Counted from the first letter of the stretch, positions 46,312-59,474 are shown. The stretch: DNA of 64,000 nucleotides from Diogma glabrata (GCA_963693315.1 OY856187.1:375534990-375598989), one strand, 5' to 3'. Notes: generated by a model from the letters alone, not told the origin. Program-made: numbers and translations.

Positions 46312-46330
46312 GATCACGTCGGGGTCACCA
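46312..46330 (-). promoter_or_regulatory. Putative tRNA primer-binding site of the Gypsy element
   Basis: On the minus strand TGGTGACCCCGACGTGATC follows ATAGCTATAAT, exactly where the 5' LTR should end and about 180 bp upstream of the first gag codons that can be read. It fits the TGGnnnCCCCnA form of arthropod Gypsy primer sites. The tRNA species is not assigned. Confidence 0.6.
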
Positions 46331-46475
46331 ATTATAGCTAGTCATTCGCGCTATATATATATTAAATAAGTATCTTAAAACTATCATCTAGTTAATTATA
46401 ACTTCTCTTTGTGAGGTAACATATTATTTCACAAATGAGCTTATTTCACAAATGAGTGAAACTTATTTCACAAAT

Positions 46476-47748
46476 GAGCAATTCCACGTCACCGCAACAT
46501 CGATGTTCCTGACCCCCTCTGATTTCGATAAAATTTCATATACAGATAGCCAATAAAAAATAAAAATACTATTTCTTTCAAAAAATTAAATTTCGCTCTA
46601 GGGATGACACAGGGTGGCGGCAAAGTTTTAAGGGTTTGCGAAACATGAGTATCTTTGAATATCGATTGCTAACGATTGACTAAACCGATTTAAATCATTT
46701 ATAACTCATTAGAAAGATAATTAATAGGACTTATATAAAAAATTACTTAAAATTTTTTAATAATTTTTTAAAAGTGTGTTAAACTTTTACACAATCATTT
46801 CATGCGTTCATACCCAAAGATGAAAAAACATTGCTCACAAAAATATTTTCTAATTCAGCTAAAACTACGATTTTTAAGATAAGCCGTTAATATGCAATGT
46901 AAATTTATTTTATATTTTCAATTTCTTTTATATTATTTTATATTATTAATAAATGTATATTGTTTTTATTACACAACTTAGAATAAAAATAAAAAGTTAA
47001 TTATTATATGAATTCTATACAACATGCATTTTATTTCACATAATTTTTCTCACTATTTACTTCTCAGCATCAGTTTTAATATATTTCAGGTACATTCATT
47101 TATAATTAATTTCGGACAGGTAGAAATGGGAGAAAAAGTGAATTATGTAAAAAGAATCCACACCCTCAAATACTTAGCTTGTATCCTCAAAATAATTTAA
47201 TTTCTATAAAACAAGAATTCAGGCGGTTTAGTTAAATAAAATGCATTTTTTAAAAAACAAAAAATTGAAAAAACGGAAATTAAAATTTTGTAAGAATTTT
47301 ATTTTTAAAACGAGAAATTATGTACCTGAGAATCTTTCGTTTTAGATTACGAACTAATTAAACATTTTTTTCTGGAAAAAACTGTGGTAAAAGTGAGGGT
47401 ACCCCCAACAGCGCCATCTTTCAAATTTTTTTTTTAGTTTAACACACTTTTAAAAAATAATAAAAAATTTTAAGTAATTTTTTTCCTATCAATTACCTTT
47501 CCAATGAGCTATAAATGATTTAAATCGGTTTAGTCAATCAGTAGCAATCGATATTCAAAGATATTCATGTTTCGCAAGCCTCTAAAACTTTGCCGCCACC
47601 CTGTGTCATCCCTAGAGCGAAATTTAATTTTTTGAAAGAAATGGTATTTTTATTTTTTCATTGGCATATACAATGAAATTTTATCGAAATCAGAGGGGGT
47701 CAGGTCTCATGCTAGAACAAATGTTGTTGCGATGACGTGGAATTGCTC
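46476..47748. mobile_element. Long-TIR element, 1273 bp, AAAT duplication
   Basis: GAGCAATTCCACGTCA at 46476 and TGACGTGGAATTGCTC ending at 47748 begin inverted arms of about 300 bp. Shared blocks include CTCTAGGGATGACACAGGGT, GGCGGCAAAGTTTTA and TTTAAATCATTTATA (left), each complemented on the right. AAAT flanks both ends (46472-46475, 47749-47752), a 4-bp duplication. No transposase is visible; the interior 46800-47420 is AT-rich. It splits the putative 5' LTR region of the Gypsy. Confidence 0.8.
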
Positions 47749-47752
47749 AAAT

Positions 47753-48530
47753 ATTCTATAGTGGATGTTGACCATTATGAGATCCATCAATCAAAATAAT
47801 AAATTGTTGTTGACATTCATAAACTAAATGTCACTCGGAAAATGATGTTTATTATATCTAATTATAAATTTATTGATATTTACAGATGTAGTATCAGGAG
47901 ATGAATTCAACAGCTTTTATATTTAATGAATTGAAACATCACATATATTTGCACTTGTATTAAACATATACCAATAATAAAAATTCAATTAATTCAATAG
48001 ACAATAACCATGCTATATATTTTCGTTAATTCACATATATAATTTTAAATCATTTGGGCTCTTTGGAATTTAAATATATGAAACTTAAATTAATCAAAAT
48101 AAAAATAATTTCTTGTAATCATTTTTTAAGTGAATCTAATCTAATTGTGAAAAAGCTAATGATTTTTGTTTTCCTTTTATTTCAAAAACTACTATATTTT
48201 AAAAATATATTTAAATTTATTAGTTGGACGATCCGCCACAATGCGTCTATGGTCTGGCAATATAAAGACATTACAACACAAGTTTTTGTTAATTATTTTT
48301 GATATTGTGTTCTTTTACATTCACGGAACCCTTGGCGAGCGAATTTTATTCGCACTAATTCACTCAAAATATTTTTAATAAAATTTATTTAATCAAAATA
48401 ATCTTTAATACGTGTTTCAAAATTCAAAATTTCATCCACAGGTATTTTCGTTCAATTCAATATATTATGTAAATACAATGTTGATAGATTAGACTGGTCG
48501 TTAAAAATTAAATTTGTTCAGACCCCCTCA
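47753..48530. repeat. AT-rich DNA with repeat copy at 48220-48380
   Basis: 48228-48370 resembles the reverse strand of 17240-17390 in DNA and in the translated GNIKxLQHxFxLIIFD segment. Nothing else is supported. Confidence 0.4.
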
Positions 48531-48610
48531 AAACAAATACTTCTTGGTGAAAAAAGCACGTGGGTTATACTCACGTGTTTTTTTTCATCAAGAAGAATTT
48601 GTATTGTTTC
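48531..48610. repeat. Compact hairpin with CACGTG at the loop base
   Basis: TACTTCTTGGTGAAAAAA, GCACGTG, a nine-base loop, CACGTG, then TTTTTTTTCATCAAGAAG. The stem is about 30 bp with few mismatches. A looser inverted repeat, ATGACGAAAAAGTACTA against its complement, follows at 48850-48940. Confidence 0.55.
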
Positions 48611-48949
48611 TTCTTTTTAAATAAAAAGAACCGGTGCCGCAAAATCATCGAAGTTGATTTTTTGATAAAATCGTAATTGTTTTTTAAATATCTCATGAAA
48701 TATGCAGATAAAAAATTATGTTAACATTTTTGTAGGAAATTTAATTTTCTACAAAAAACTTCCTGGTCATATTTTGTCTCAAACGTATATTTCGGATGAT
48801 ATTTTGAAAAAAAAATTTCATAACTGATTAAAAAAAAATAAATAATAAGGATGACGAAAAAGTACTAATTTTCTTCTGCTATGGAATAAAAATATAATCG
48901 TGAAAAGAAAAATCAAGACTAGTACCCCTTTTCGTCATATTTGTTTTTA

Positions 48950-51900
48950 CAAGATTCGAGTTTTTTTTTCAATTATTAAGGATTTTGACAAAACTTAGTG
49001 ATAACAGGTTACTTTTCCATAACATGCATTTAACAGAATTCTAGAAATTATTTCAAAATAACCTAATGAAATTACATACTTTGCTTAACTGATTTAGTCT
49101 TACTAAGTATAGTAGATAAATAATCGCCCATAAGAAAGTTGACATTAATTATTTACTAGTTAATTTATCAGCATTATGTTATCTTTATAATCAGATTAAA
49201 TAATAACCGTATCGGATAGTTTTAAATGTAATCGTAATTAATTATTATATTTTATGATAATGTCTTTTATATTTATTAATTTCCGTTGTGACCTCGAAAT
49301 GTATTTATTGTATTTATTATTAAGTTATTACAGTTAACTGTTAATCAATTTTCTTAATTATAACAATTAAAAACTTTAATTAATTAGAAAAGCATATCTT
49401 AATTGTTTAATACGATATTGTTTTGTTTTCTATTTGTATCTTTAACAATAAATCAAAGGTAGGTTCTCGTCTCTTACCTTGACATATGCGTTTGGTTATG
49501 ACTTTAGTATTTTTTCTTTTATTAATTTTACATTTCTTTTTCAATGAAAATTTTTGGCAATAAATTAATGCGGTTGATACAATGAATATAAGCATGAAGC
49601 CTCACCTTTTTGTTTATTGAATATATAAGAACATAATTTTAAAAATATCAAGATGGTTATTAATTTTAATATTTATCATTTTAATTTATTTAAGTATGAA
49701 GAAGGATTGTTTAAATATGTGGTTATGTTTTTTATTATAGTTAATGAAATAAAGTATTTGTTAATGACATGATTTCAGTACATGGTCTTCATTATTATTT
49801 GATGTTAATGACAATTTTTTGGAAACATATTTAACAAATAAAATGGTTTGAGATTAGCACAAGGGCAATAAAATCATTTAACAGATATAACAATACCTAT
49901 GGGAAAATAATGAATCATGTTTTCAAATAGAATTTCGGACGTGGCTTTATTGTTCTGTGAAAAAATAAACAAAGAATTTTTTTAAGTTTATAGTTTTAAT
50001 TACGACAAAGTCATTAAAAACGATAGTCATTTTTAAACGATACTGTAATTTTCTTCTTCATTGAAAGTTTTAAAATCGATTCAAACATAATCTCACTACT
50101 ACATTTTACCTATGATTCTTGATGAAGTTATCATCTTGCTAAATTTTTGCCGAACCATGCCGACATCTTTTCTAATGAAGAATTTTTAGAAAAATTTTGT
50201 TTCAGAACACGCTGAAATTATTTCGACCAGGACGCACCTTTTTATAACAGACTAAAACTTTTCGAATTTTGTTTGTTTTGTGATTTTTTTTTTGTATTCT
50301 TGAAATTTTTGAAATTTTTAAAAAATTGATGGTTAAAATGTTTTTCTATCTCTTTTCTAGACCAGAATACCCCCGTAAAACCTAAGAATTATGACATAAT
50401 AAAATGCAACATAAGCCAGTTTTTCATGATTGGATGGAAGAAGTAAAAATAAAATCAGAGGTAAAAGCAAATTGTTTTTAAAAATTAACAAGAACTAAAC
50501 TAAAATTGCTGATAAGCCGGGTAGTGGTATGTTCTTTGATTATGTGACACACTGTTTCGTCACGTTAACTTGTATGTAGCGACTAACAAGGACCTCCGTA
50601 GGTAAAAAATTAAATAAAATTTACAAATCAACAAAAACTAATCCAATCCCTCCATAAATCGTGGAAGCATTTTATTTGGAATATAAAATAGATAATATTT
50701 GTATTTCTCATAGTTACCAACTCAACTGTTAGTAGCGTTTCTCTTTTCTATATCAATAATTGTCGTTCGTCAGACAAGAACCAACATTGTTGTGCCCCAG
50801 GCATTCCCAAAGAAGTTCAAATCACAATTATGTATATGATAAGAAAGAAATACTATTTCACAACTAATAAAACTTTATAATCAATCATTTAAAATTAGGA
50901 AATAATAAATTACTGTTTACCTTTTTACAACACAAAACCTTACATTAAACTGACTTAGTTATAAAAAAAACATGTAAATAAAATAACGAAAAAAGAACAA
51001 GGTTCACACATGTAGGTGGTATTGTAAAATGATTAATAAAAATTAACACACCTTTCCCATCAAAATTACCAAAATCCACATAACTACTCAACACCTCCGA
51101 AAAACTAAATCAATATGAACATGAACTGTGCCACTTACCAAAAATATATCAATCAATCATATTTTTAATTGATTTCATTTTTTATGTTCTTTTATTAAAA
51201 ATTTAACTTTAATAATTTCCTAATTAATTTTTTTTTAATTTTAAAATCCTTGTTTCTAGTGACATAATTTAAAATTTTCGGTTTAATTAGATTTGGTATG
51301 AAGTAAGGTTGGACGTAATACACGAATTTATTCAAATTACTCGATCATAAGTTTTGACATATTTTTTTTATTCGTTGTACTTGAATATTTATTCAAATAA
51401 TTAATAAGTTTAATTGACATTAAATAATTTTATTATTTATTTTAGCTAATAATTATAATTACAATTTTATGTGATCGAAATTTTATGTTAATTCGAATCA
51501 ATGGACGGAAGTATTGGCAATGACATATAAAATTAATTGGAATTTGATTTTAATGAAATATAAGTATTTAGGTTAAGTGAAAACTATTTTGTCAAAAAAA
51601 AGAGTAAGAGAGATTGTTAATTCCAAGCAGAGAAAATGGTTTATTTTGACGTAACATTGCTATTTAACACAGCAAAGCAACATGAAGCACTTAACCCAAA
51701 ACTGATTCTTTTAATCCATTCAAGTTTCAAATCGGGGAAATAATTCAAAGAGCATTCTTGCAATATTTTTAGCTTTATTTACTTTCCAGAGAGCTTGGCT
51801 ATTATCCTTTTAGAGCAGTCGTTAATTTTCTAGCTAAATCATTTAAGTTCCCTCGCTCGCTTCGATGCTGCATTTATTATGAATACTTCAGCCTGTAAGA

Positions 51901-52225
51901 CTATGTAGTATTTGCCATGTAAAAATTGCAGATTTTCATTTCTGAAGCAAATTGCATCTCCTACACAATTTGTAGTTTGTGATTTATCTGTCTAGATAAC
52001 TATAGCTTATTCACTAACAAGCGGGTGACCACTGCCTTGGTAGTGGTACCCTATCGATGGCATTACAGCTCTGTACTGCCTCCAAAAGGGACAAAGAAGT
52101 TATGTGTTTTGTGCTTAGCAGTTTTTCCTTCAGACAAACTTTTCTAATGCCAGTCGTTTTGGACTGTATATACCAAATACCACTGATTTAGTTAAGCAAT
52201 TTATTGTCAAAAATAGGAACATAAG
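48950..52225. other. AT-rich non-coding DNA
   Basis: No gene, RNA or transposon end was found. From about 52020 the GC content rises where LINE-derived sequence begins. Confidence 0.4.
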
Positions 52226-52800
52226 AGCAACTTACGATCACCACCATCCAAATCCAGCATCTGGTATACGGATGGCACCAATGAATGCACTGGTGCAGGA
52301 GTATTTAGTCGCTGGACTAAACGGACATTAGCGCTGGGTGCCTTTGCAACAGTACTTTAAGTCGAAACCTTCCCCATCAACTACTGTGCTATGTAATGTT
52401 TTGAGAAGGAATAGAACAACACAGATACACACAATATTTCTGACAGTCAGGTGGCACTATGGACTTTGAATTCGAGGCGCTTTAATTCAAAGCTAATATG
52501 GAAATGAGATACCAAAATATACAAAAAAGCGTTAAAATTAACCGCACACTTGTGTGGGTACCTGGTCACACTGGAGTACCCCGCAAAGTAGTAGTAGACT
52601 AGCAAAGAAAGGCGTCAGCAAAAAATTAACTGGCGTTATCCAAAACCAGGATCAGGAGCCAAATAGACAACTATGTAGGAGGTAAAAGGATATTTTGCAT
52701 TCTAAAAACTTTCTGGGCAATTTCCCCATCTCCCATCTAAAAATAATCGATCTAGAGAAAAAAATATCTGAAGATATTAAGATGGTGTGAGACAGGACAT
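52226..52800 (+). pseudogene. LINE (I/R1/Jockey-type) RNase H domain remnant
   Basis: The forward strand reads SIWYTDGTNECTGAGVFSRW, TLALGAFATVL, then (frames changing) ISDSQVALWTLNSRRF, SKLIWK and CGYLVTLEYPAK. These match, in order, the LINE RNase H motifs YTDGSKxxxGxGAGVF (catalytic aspartate in YTDG), SDSQAALKAL and WVPGHxGIxGNExADELA. Many stops and at least three frame changes. It directly precedes the second Gypsy pol. Confidence 0.65.
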
Positions 52801-52829
52801 GGACCGATAAACAACCACCGTAACAAACT

Positions 52830-53380
52830 ATAAATTATAGTCGAAGTCTCTTCCTCGCTTCCAAAACACTTAGAACCTGAACATGCCCCCGATTTGAACA
52901 TAACCCCTCTTCAAATTTTAAACTCCAATACTACCTCTCCAGTTCAAGAAAACAACGGTTCATTAGCTCTCCCAGCTGAAGATTATCACACCATACATCT
53001 ACCCCAACTGTGGAGGAAACTGCTTCTCCTGTGAAAACAACCGCTCTTAACTTTTCGACAAACACAACGGAAACTAAACCGTCAATAGCCATTCTCAAAT
53101 GAGATCCAAGTAGCGTCAAAATTTCACCTGTTCTTCTGTTTGTGCAACATATAAGCAACGACTTCAAGATTACTTAGCTGCCAGATCCCGAATATTCATT
53201 GATGCTAATAGAAATACCAAATCTCCATCGAGATCCACTCTTTGAATAAGTCGTTTCTGGTGTATTCCCAAATTCTTCCAGATGAACAGCTGCAGGATTC
53301 AATACATCTTCTTTTGTCATTTTCTAAAATGGGCGTTAGGGGGGAAGGCATGTGCTTCACTACATAATTGATGATAGCAA
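52830..53380. other. Unassigned sequence upstream of the Gypsy RT
   Basis: GC-richer than background and probably the gag/protease part of the downstream element, but no motif is recognisable in any frame. Confidence 0.3.
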
Positions 53381-55720
53381 CGCTGACCAATCAAACAAAG
53401 ATACTATCCCATATCACCAGCAATAGAGAAAAATAAAATAATGGGAGATGAGATAGATCGTATGCTGGCACTGGGTGTCATCGAATAAAGTGTCAGTAGT
53501 TGGTGTTCACCATTTGTCCTGGTACAGATAGCTGGCAACGTGCGGCTGTGTTTAGACTCCCGTAAGGTCAATACCCACACCAAGAAAAAGGCATATCCCC
53601 TTCCGCAATAAACAATATTCTAAGTCGATTACCTCAAGCCAATTTCATCTCCAGCTTGAAGTTGGGAGACACTTTCTGGCACATCGCCCTGGGAAAATTG
53701 GCCAGAGAGAACCAACGGTCGGCTGTTGTACCAGTTTGTATGGATGGCCGTCGAACTATGCATTCCAGCTCAGACGATGACCAAGTTAATGGATCAGGTG
53801 ATCTCGCTCCATTTATTGTCCTGTGTCTTCGTATATTTAGATGATCTTCTGATCAATACTGACACTTTTTTAAACCATATTGATGTATTCAAAGAAGTCG
53901 TCAAGTGTCTAAGACAATGTTGAGAGGAGCAATTTCTTAATTCCGGAGGTTAAAAACTTAGGCTACGTAGAGATGCATTAAAAACCGATGAAGATAAAAC
54001 CACCGCGATTGCTGAGTTTCCCGTGCCGACCACGGTAAAATAGATTTGAAGATTTTTAGGAATGGCTGGTTACTATCGTTGGTTTATTTCTGTGTAAGCC
54101 TCATTAACGGCACCAACATCGGATTTGGTAAAAAATCTCCTAACAAATTAGTGTGGACCTCCAAGGCTGATGTGGCCTTTAGCTCGTTAAAGAAGGTATT
54201 AACTTCAGCACCAGTTCTGGTGAATACTAACTATTCCTAACCGTTTACTCTACAATGCGACGCGAATAATGATGGTGTGGTCTGTGCACTGTTACTATTG
54301 GACAAAAAGGACATTGAACGTCCTATTGCATATATGTCCAAAAAACTGAACTCAGCTCAGCGTAATTACTCCGTTAGCAAAAACGAATGCCTTGCTGCTT
54401 TCCTAGGTAAGATCATTACCGATCACACCTAACTCAAGTGGATGATACAGCAAATCTGTTAGGTTTTCTAGCATGATGTAGATTGAAGCTACGAGGATGG
54501 ATTCACTTTTGATATTGAGCATCGGTGTGGTAAGCTAAACGTGGTTTCAAATATTTTTTCGAGGATGTTCTCCATCGATGCGGTTACCGAGGACAAAACT
54601 AATATTTTAAATCTTCATCTAAAATCTCCTGCTTTCTACAGTGATAATTATCTTAAATTAGTAGAGATAGTCGCTAACTCCAATGGTTCTCTACCCGATT
54701 TACGAACGTCCGATGGACTTGTGCATAAAAACTTAATTTCTCCAAGAGTAATGTTACACCGGAAGGTGAAACTTGAACATTGTGGATTTCCGAATAGTTA
54801 ACGAACAAGTTGATTTTCCAGGCCCACGATCCTCCTACCTCTGCACACGGAGGAGTTACAAAACCCGGATGGCCATGCTAATTAAATCCTATGTTGCTCT
54901 ATTTAACATCTGTAAAACAGTCAAAGCACTTAACGCCGTGCTACGTGCTCCCATGATTTCCTAAAATCGGAAAGACCCAGTCAACGATTATTCATTGTAT
55001 TCATTGATATAATCGGTCCTTACCATCTCACTAGGCTTCCGATTCTTTTTGCTTTACCGAAACCAATGTATTCTATGTTTTTGGTTGTTCGAAAACAATT
55101 GTCTAAAATAAAGTGTCAATTTAGATCTTAATTGTCTGAAACCTTCATTTCTAGGTATGGGATTTATCATACCTTTACAGATTTATACTGCTCATAAGGT
55201 AACGCGAGCAAGTAAACAGAAATATCATCGCTGGACTACGTGCATACCTATACGTAGACCATATTCGGTGGGCAGTTCATCTTAGTGAAATTTCTTGTGC
55301 TCTTCAATATTCTGTGCATCAAATTTTAGGATGTTTTGCCTTGTATGGCTCCTTTGGTCCACCCATAATCACTCATGGTAGGTGTTATTCTTTTCTCCGA
55401 CGCTTGAATTGTCTGGACAAAAGCGGAGCAAGCCTTGATCGTCCAGATCAATAATTCAGGATTTTCTCCCGAATTAAAGAGCTGACCATTGAAGCCTTTA
55501 TGCAAAACCCGGCTCGCTATAGTTTTCTTGCTCGGGCACGTACCTTTGTCCCACGTTTAAACTTCGTTTAAAGCGACGCCAGAAAACAGCTAAGAGCCAA
55601 ATTGGCTCCAAAAGTCATGAGGGCCAAAGTTTTAAGGCTAGTTGGTAACGCGTCTTACGAACTGGAAGACGTTATTTCCCGACAACTCGAAGTATACCAT
55701 TCTAAAAACGTTCATCAATA
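53380..55720 (+). pseudogene. Second Ty3/Gypsy pol, heavily decayed
   Basis: Order along the plus strand: YPISPAIEK and DRMLALGVIE (RT start, about 53405-53490); SSWCSPFVLVQIAGNVRLCLD; KKAYPLP; APQTMTKLMDQVI; CVFVYLDDLLINTDTFLNHI with an intact YLDD at 53834-53845; RFLGMAGYYRWFIS; WTSKADVAFSSLKKVLTSAP; RNase H LQCDANNDGVVCALLLLDKK and RPIAYMSKKLNSAQRNYSVS; then an integrase-like IDIIGPYH (about 55000) and RPDQ/ELTIEAFMQNPARY segments. About ten stops or frame changes separate these blocks. It belongs to a different Gypsy lineage from 42-46 kb, judging by the RT residues. No LTRs were found. Confidence 0.8.
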
Positions 55721-55841
55721 GATAAATGTTTCCCTCTAGTTTCATTTTATTTCGTACTGTCCAAAAAGTTCCTCCCATCTTTCTAATTTACTATATCGGC
55801 AACCTTTATTAGGGCATCGGCTTTAGTTTTTTTCGTTTAGC

Positions 55842-56230
55842 CCGGCTGGTTCAGTCGGCAGAGTCTGAGAGTCTATCTCAGGGCTTGGGTTCGAACCCGA
55901 CTCCCAATTCTTAGTTTTTTTTATGATTCTCAAGACAAATGTATTTAATCAGACTTCCTCCTTTCGTCCTGTCCTGTAATGGACACGATATTCTGTGTCA
56001 GTCGTACTTTCATGTATCGTTCTCTTTACCTATAGTACACTATAGGTAACGAGAGATTCGAAAATGTATGAAATGTAAAAAATTTCTCACCGACTTTTTT
56101 TGTAAAAACATACTTATTTAAAATAATTCAAAGTAAATCTGACACTTCCGGTAAGCCAGTATTAAATTCTGTTTTTCATTTTCTATTTTTTCGCCTAGTT
56201 ATGGAAAACTAAAAAGATTAACAAAGTTAC
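55842..56230 (+). mobile_element. tRNA-derived SINE, copy 2 (best head)
   Basis: A-box GGCTGGTTCAGTCGG (about 55844) and B-box GGGTTCGAACCCGA (55887-55900) with a foldable T-arm and a CTGAG/CTCAG anticodon-like stem. The loop has G where the universal U33 should be, and the 3' side does not pair with the 5' acceptor, so it is not a working tRNA. The body CCTGTCCTGTAATGGACACG, ATATTCTGTGTCAG, CTATAGTACACTATAG and ACACTTCCGG is shared with 15340, 13200 and 16680. Transcription by RNA polymerase III from the internal promoter is the expected mode. Confidence 0.7.
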
Positions 56231-56619
56231 GAAATACATAATTTGAGGCAAAAAAATTTATGCTGACGATTTTCTTTTGGCTCGTGAAATAGCATTATGT
56301 TTTTTTGGTTAGTTAGTTGGTTTTGGAATCTTCGAGCAGACAGTTGGATCAGAGAGTTTTGAACGGTCTTGTCAAGTGGTCGTAGAGTTAAATGATGATC
56401 AAATAACCTAGGAATATATTTAAGAAAATTGTTAAATTAAGTCTTGGAGTATATATAAATAATAGGTGTTGTTAAGTTGTCAAGGACATTGTTAAGTCAA
56501 TTTTTTTCTCATTTTGAGGTATTTTTATGTACAACCACAAACTTTTTTATTAAATTATATATTAAAACCAATTCTAAATTTAAAATGCCTAAAAATATTA
56601 AATGTTTTCTTCATTATTT
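56231..56619. other. No gene seen
   Basis: AT-rich spacer between SINE and LINE end. The frame 56514-56783 overlaps the LINE in antisense and is not a gene. Confidence 0.4.
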
Positions 56620-57112
56620 TTTTTTTTTTTGATAAAAAGTGTTGTGTAATAGGGATTACAATATGTGTCACAATAACTTATAGATACCTTTTAAAACCTA
56701 GATCCCACAACAACATGCGTCGTGAGGTGTTGGTGGACCTTTTTTTTAAATCTTTGTGGATTGAAGGCTCGCGAGACTATTGATTCAGACAAAACATTCC
56801 ATTTGTATGGACAAAGAAGTCTCTTTGCATTTGGTCACGTGACAGTGGTTGATCTCAATAGTTTGATTGTTTGAACAAACCGATTAAAGGGTAAAACGGA
56901 GAAGAAATACGTTTGAGGCATGATGGATCTGATTTCGTACGAGCACTGCTGGTGACGATAGTTATAAAAATAACAAGATCAGCAACAGTGCGACGATGTT
57001 GTAGGGAATCAAGATTTAATGTTAAATTTCGATCACTAAAAATTTGTATAGCACGCTTTAGTCCAAAAACCAGGATGGAAACAGATGCAGCGCTCAAATT
57101 TGATAACAATAC
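56620..57112 (-). pseudogene. Jockey-like LINE 3' end, second copy
   Basis: The minus frame gives GLKRAIQIFSDRNLTLNLDS, LQHRRTVADLVIF and SARTKSDPSCLKR, homologous to 14743-15205. The 3' non-coding parts also match (AAAAAGTGTTGTGTWATA, TACAATATGTGTCACAA). It is more decayed than the first copy. Confidence 0.7.
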
Positions 57113-57192
57113 TCCATAAAGGAACGAATACAGGACTTATAGTTGTGCTAATTTTACTAAAATAAATGAAAATAATTACGAGAGCAATTTAA

Positions 57193-57426
57193 TACCGCAT
57201 TTACAGCGACATAGCAAATTAGTAGATGGTATATTAATTTGCATCAATTGTCATATTTAATATTAGTTTACAACGCACATCGTAATTTGAATCGTAAGTA
57301 TTTGAATCGTTTGTAATTGTAGTAAGCCTAGATATTAAATTAGTTGCAGGCTTTTAAAATAAAAAGTGTTTACAGCGCAGATTTAAATTACATCTACTAA
57401 TTTGCTATGTCGCTGTAAATGCGGTA
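57193..57426. mobile_element. 234-bp MITE with perfect 36-bp TIR and TAA duplication
   Basis: TACCGCATTTACAGCGACAT (continuing to 57228) is repeated exactly in inverse orientation up to 57426. TAA flanks at 57190-57192 and 57427-57429 (TWA, PIF/Harbinger-like). No coding capacity. Confidence 0.8.
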
Positions 57427-58203
57427 TAAATTTGTTGTGTTATTTCCGGTGATTATTTAACTCACATATTTTATAAGGGACAAACAATTTTTTTTAACCA
57501 CGCGAACAAATATTTGAATTTAAGTGTTCTCGAAGTATGTTATGAAAATTTGCTAGCAAACTGTTTTCATATGGATAAATTTATTCTTCATTTAAAATAT
57601 ATCAAAAATTGTACGTTTAGTTATAAGACTGTGCGACAGCCAAAATCCGCTGGGGTTCTGACTACCGGGAAAAGTTATATCGGTAAAAAAAAAGTTATAC
57701 GTGTCCCGGCGTTTCGCTGGGTCACGTCTAGGAATCAAGATATATCGATTTTAAGTTAGTAAGTATCAAATAGGAAAAATTGTCCCGTTTGGGGTTCTTT
57801 TTTTGACATAACTCGAGAACGACTAGTCCGATTTTGCTGAAACAAATTTAGAAATTAAGAATTACAATTCCTTTAATCTACTGATATACTATACTGAAAA
57901 AGTAACGAAAAAATAAAAAAATTGAAATTAAATAAATAAGAAATACAAAAAAAATAAAATAAATAAATAAATGAAATAAAAATAATAAAGTAAAATAAAA
58001 AAATAATAAAAATAAAAAATAAAATACAATAAAAATATAAAAAAATAAAATAAAAGAAATTTAATAAATAAATAAAATAAATAATAAATAAATAATGTAT
58101 AAATAATAAAAAAATGATAAATAAATAATAAATAAATAATAAATAATAAATAGAAAATAAAAAATAATAATAAATAATAAATAATAATAACAAATAATGA
58201 ATA

Positions 58204-58560
<357 letters not shown>

Positions 58561-59474
58561 TCAAGGCATTTCAAATGCCTCAAATCATTACCGATGAACA
58601 AAAAATTGAAAAATGGGAACAGAAAAAACTCCATGGCAAACATCGATACGTGATTAACAATGAGAATATTAGTAAAACACATTCCTACAAATGGCTTCAA
58701 GTTGGTGAGCTGTTTCCAGAAACAGAAGGATTTATTTTGGCTATTCAAGATCAAGTTATAGCAACACGTAACTACCAGAAATATATTATTAAAAATCCAA
58801 ATGTGATTAATGATAAATGTAGAAAATGTCATCAAGCTCAAGAAACCATAGATCACATAATAGGCGGATGCAAAATGTTGGTAGGAACAGAATACACGGA
58901 AAGACACAATTATGTGGCCAAAATTATACATCTCGCATTATCTCAAAATTGTAACTTAAATAAAAATAACACACCATATTATAAATACATCCCGGACAGC
59001 ATATTAGAAAATGATGAATATAAGTTATATTGGGATGTTACGATTCATACGGATAAAACAATAATTTGTAATAGGCCAGATATCACTCTGCAGCACAAAA
59101 CAAAATCAATTACATATCTAATAGATATAGCTGTACCGATTGACTCCAATATAACAACTAAATATCAAGAAAAAAAAGATAAATATGCTCCGCTTGCAAT
59201 AGAACTAAAAAGAATTTGGAAACAGAAAAGCGTTGAAGTAATTCCATTAATAATTTCAACTACAGGAATTACACCATTCAGTTTTATCGAACACATTAAA
59301 AATTTAAATCTTCCAGGATATGTTCATCAACAATCTCAAAAAGCCGTCATACTAAAAACATGTTCTATTGCAAGAACATTCCTTAACAAATAATAGAATT
59401 TTTTCTAGACTTGATCTCTATGATCCGTCTAGTTTAAATAATACTAACCATTGTAAAATGAGAAATAAAACAGA

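Larger units (their letters stand above)
42230..46330 (-). mobile_element. Ty3/Gypsy LTR retrotransposon internal region, degenerate
   Basis: Reading from 46330 down: primer-binding site, gag, protease, reverse transcriptase, RNase H and integrase in the standard Ty3/Gypsy order, over about 4.1 kb. Stops and frameshifts occur in every domain. No matching long terminal repeats could be found by eye: the region beyond the primer-binding site is interrupted by a TIR element at 46476, and the 3' side runs into the 290-bp tandem array. Confidence 0.85.

Noticed and set aside
55842..55913. A functional tRNA gene
   Set aside because: The A and B boxes are present, but position 33 is G and the acceptor strands do not pair; it is the head of a SINE.
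58575..59393. A host gene for a zinc-finger nuclease
   Set aside because: It is homologous to the C-terminus of the adjacent LINE polyprotein and bounded by the LINE's TAA target repeat.
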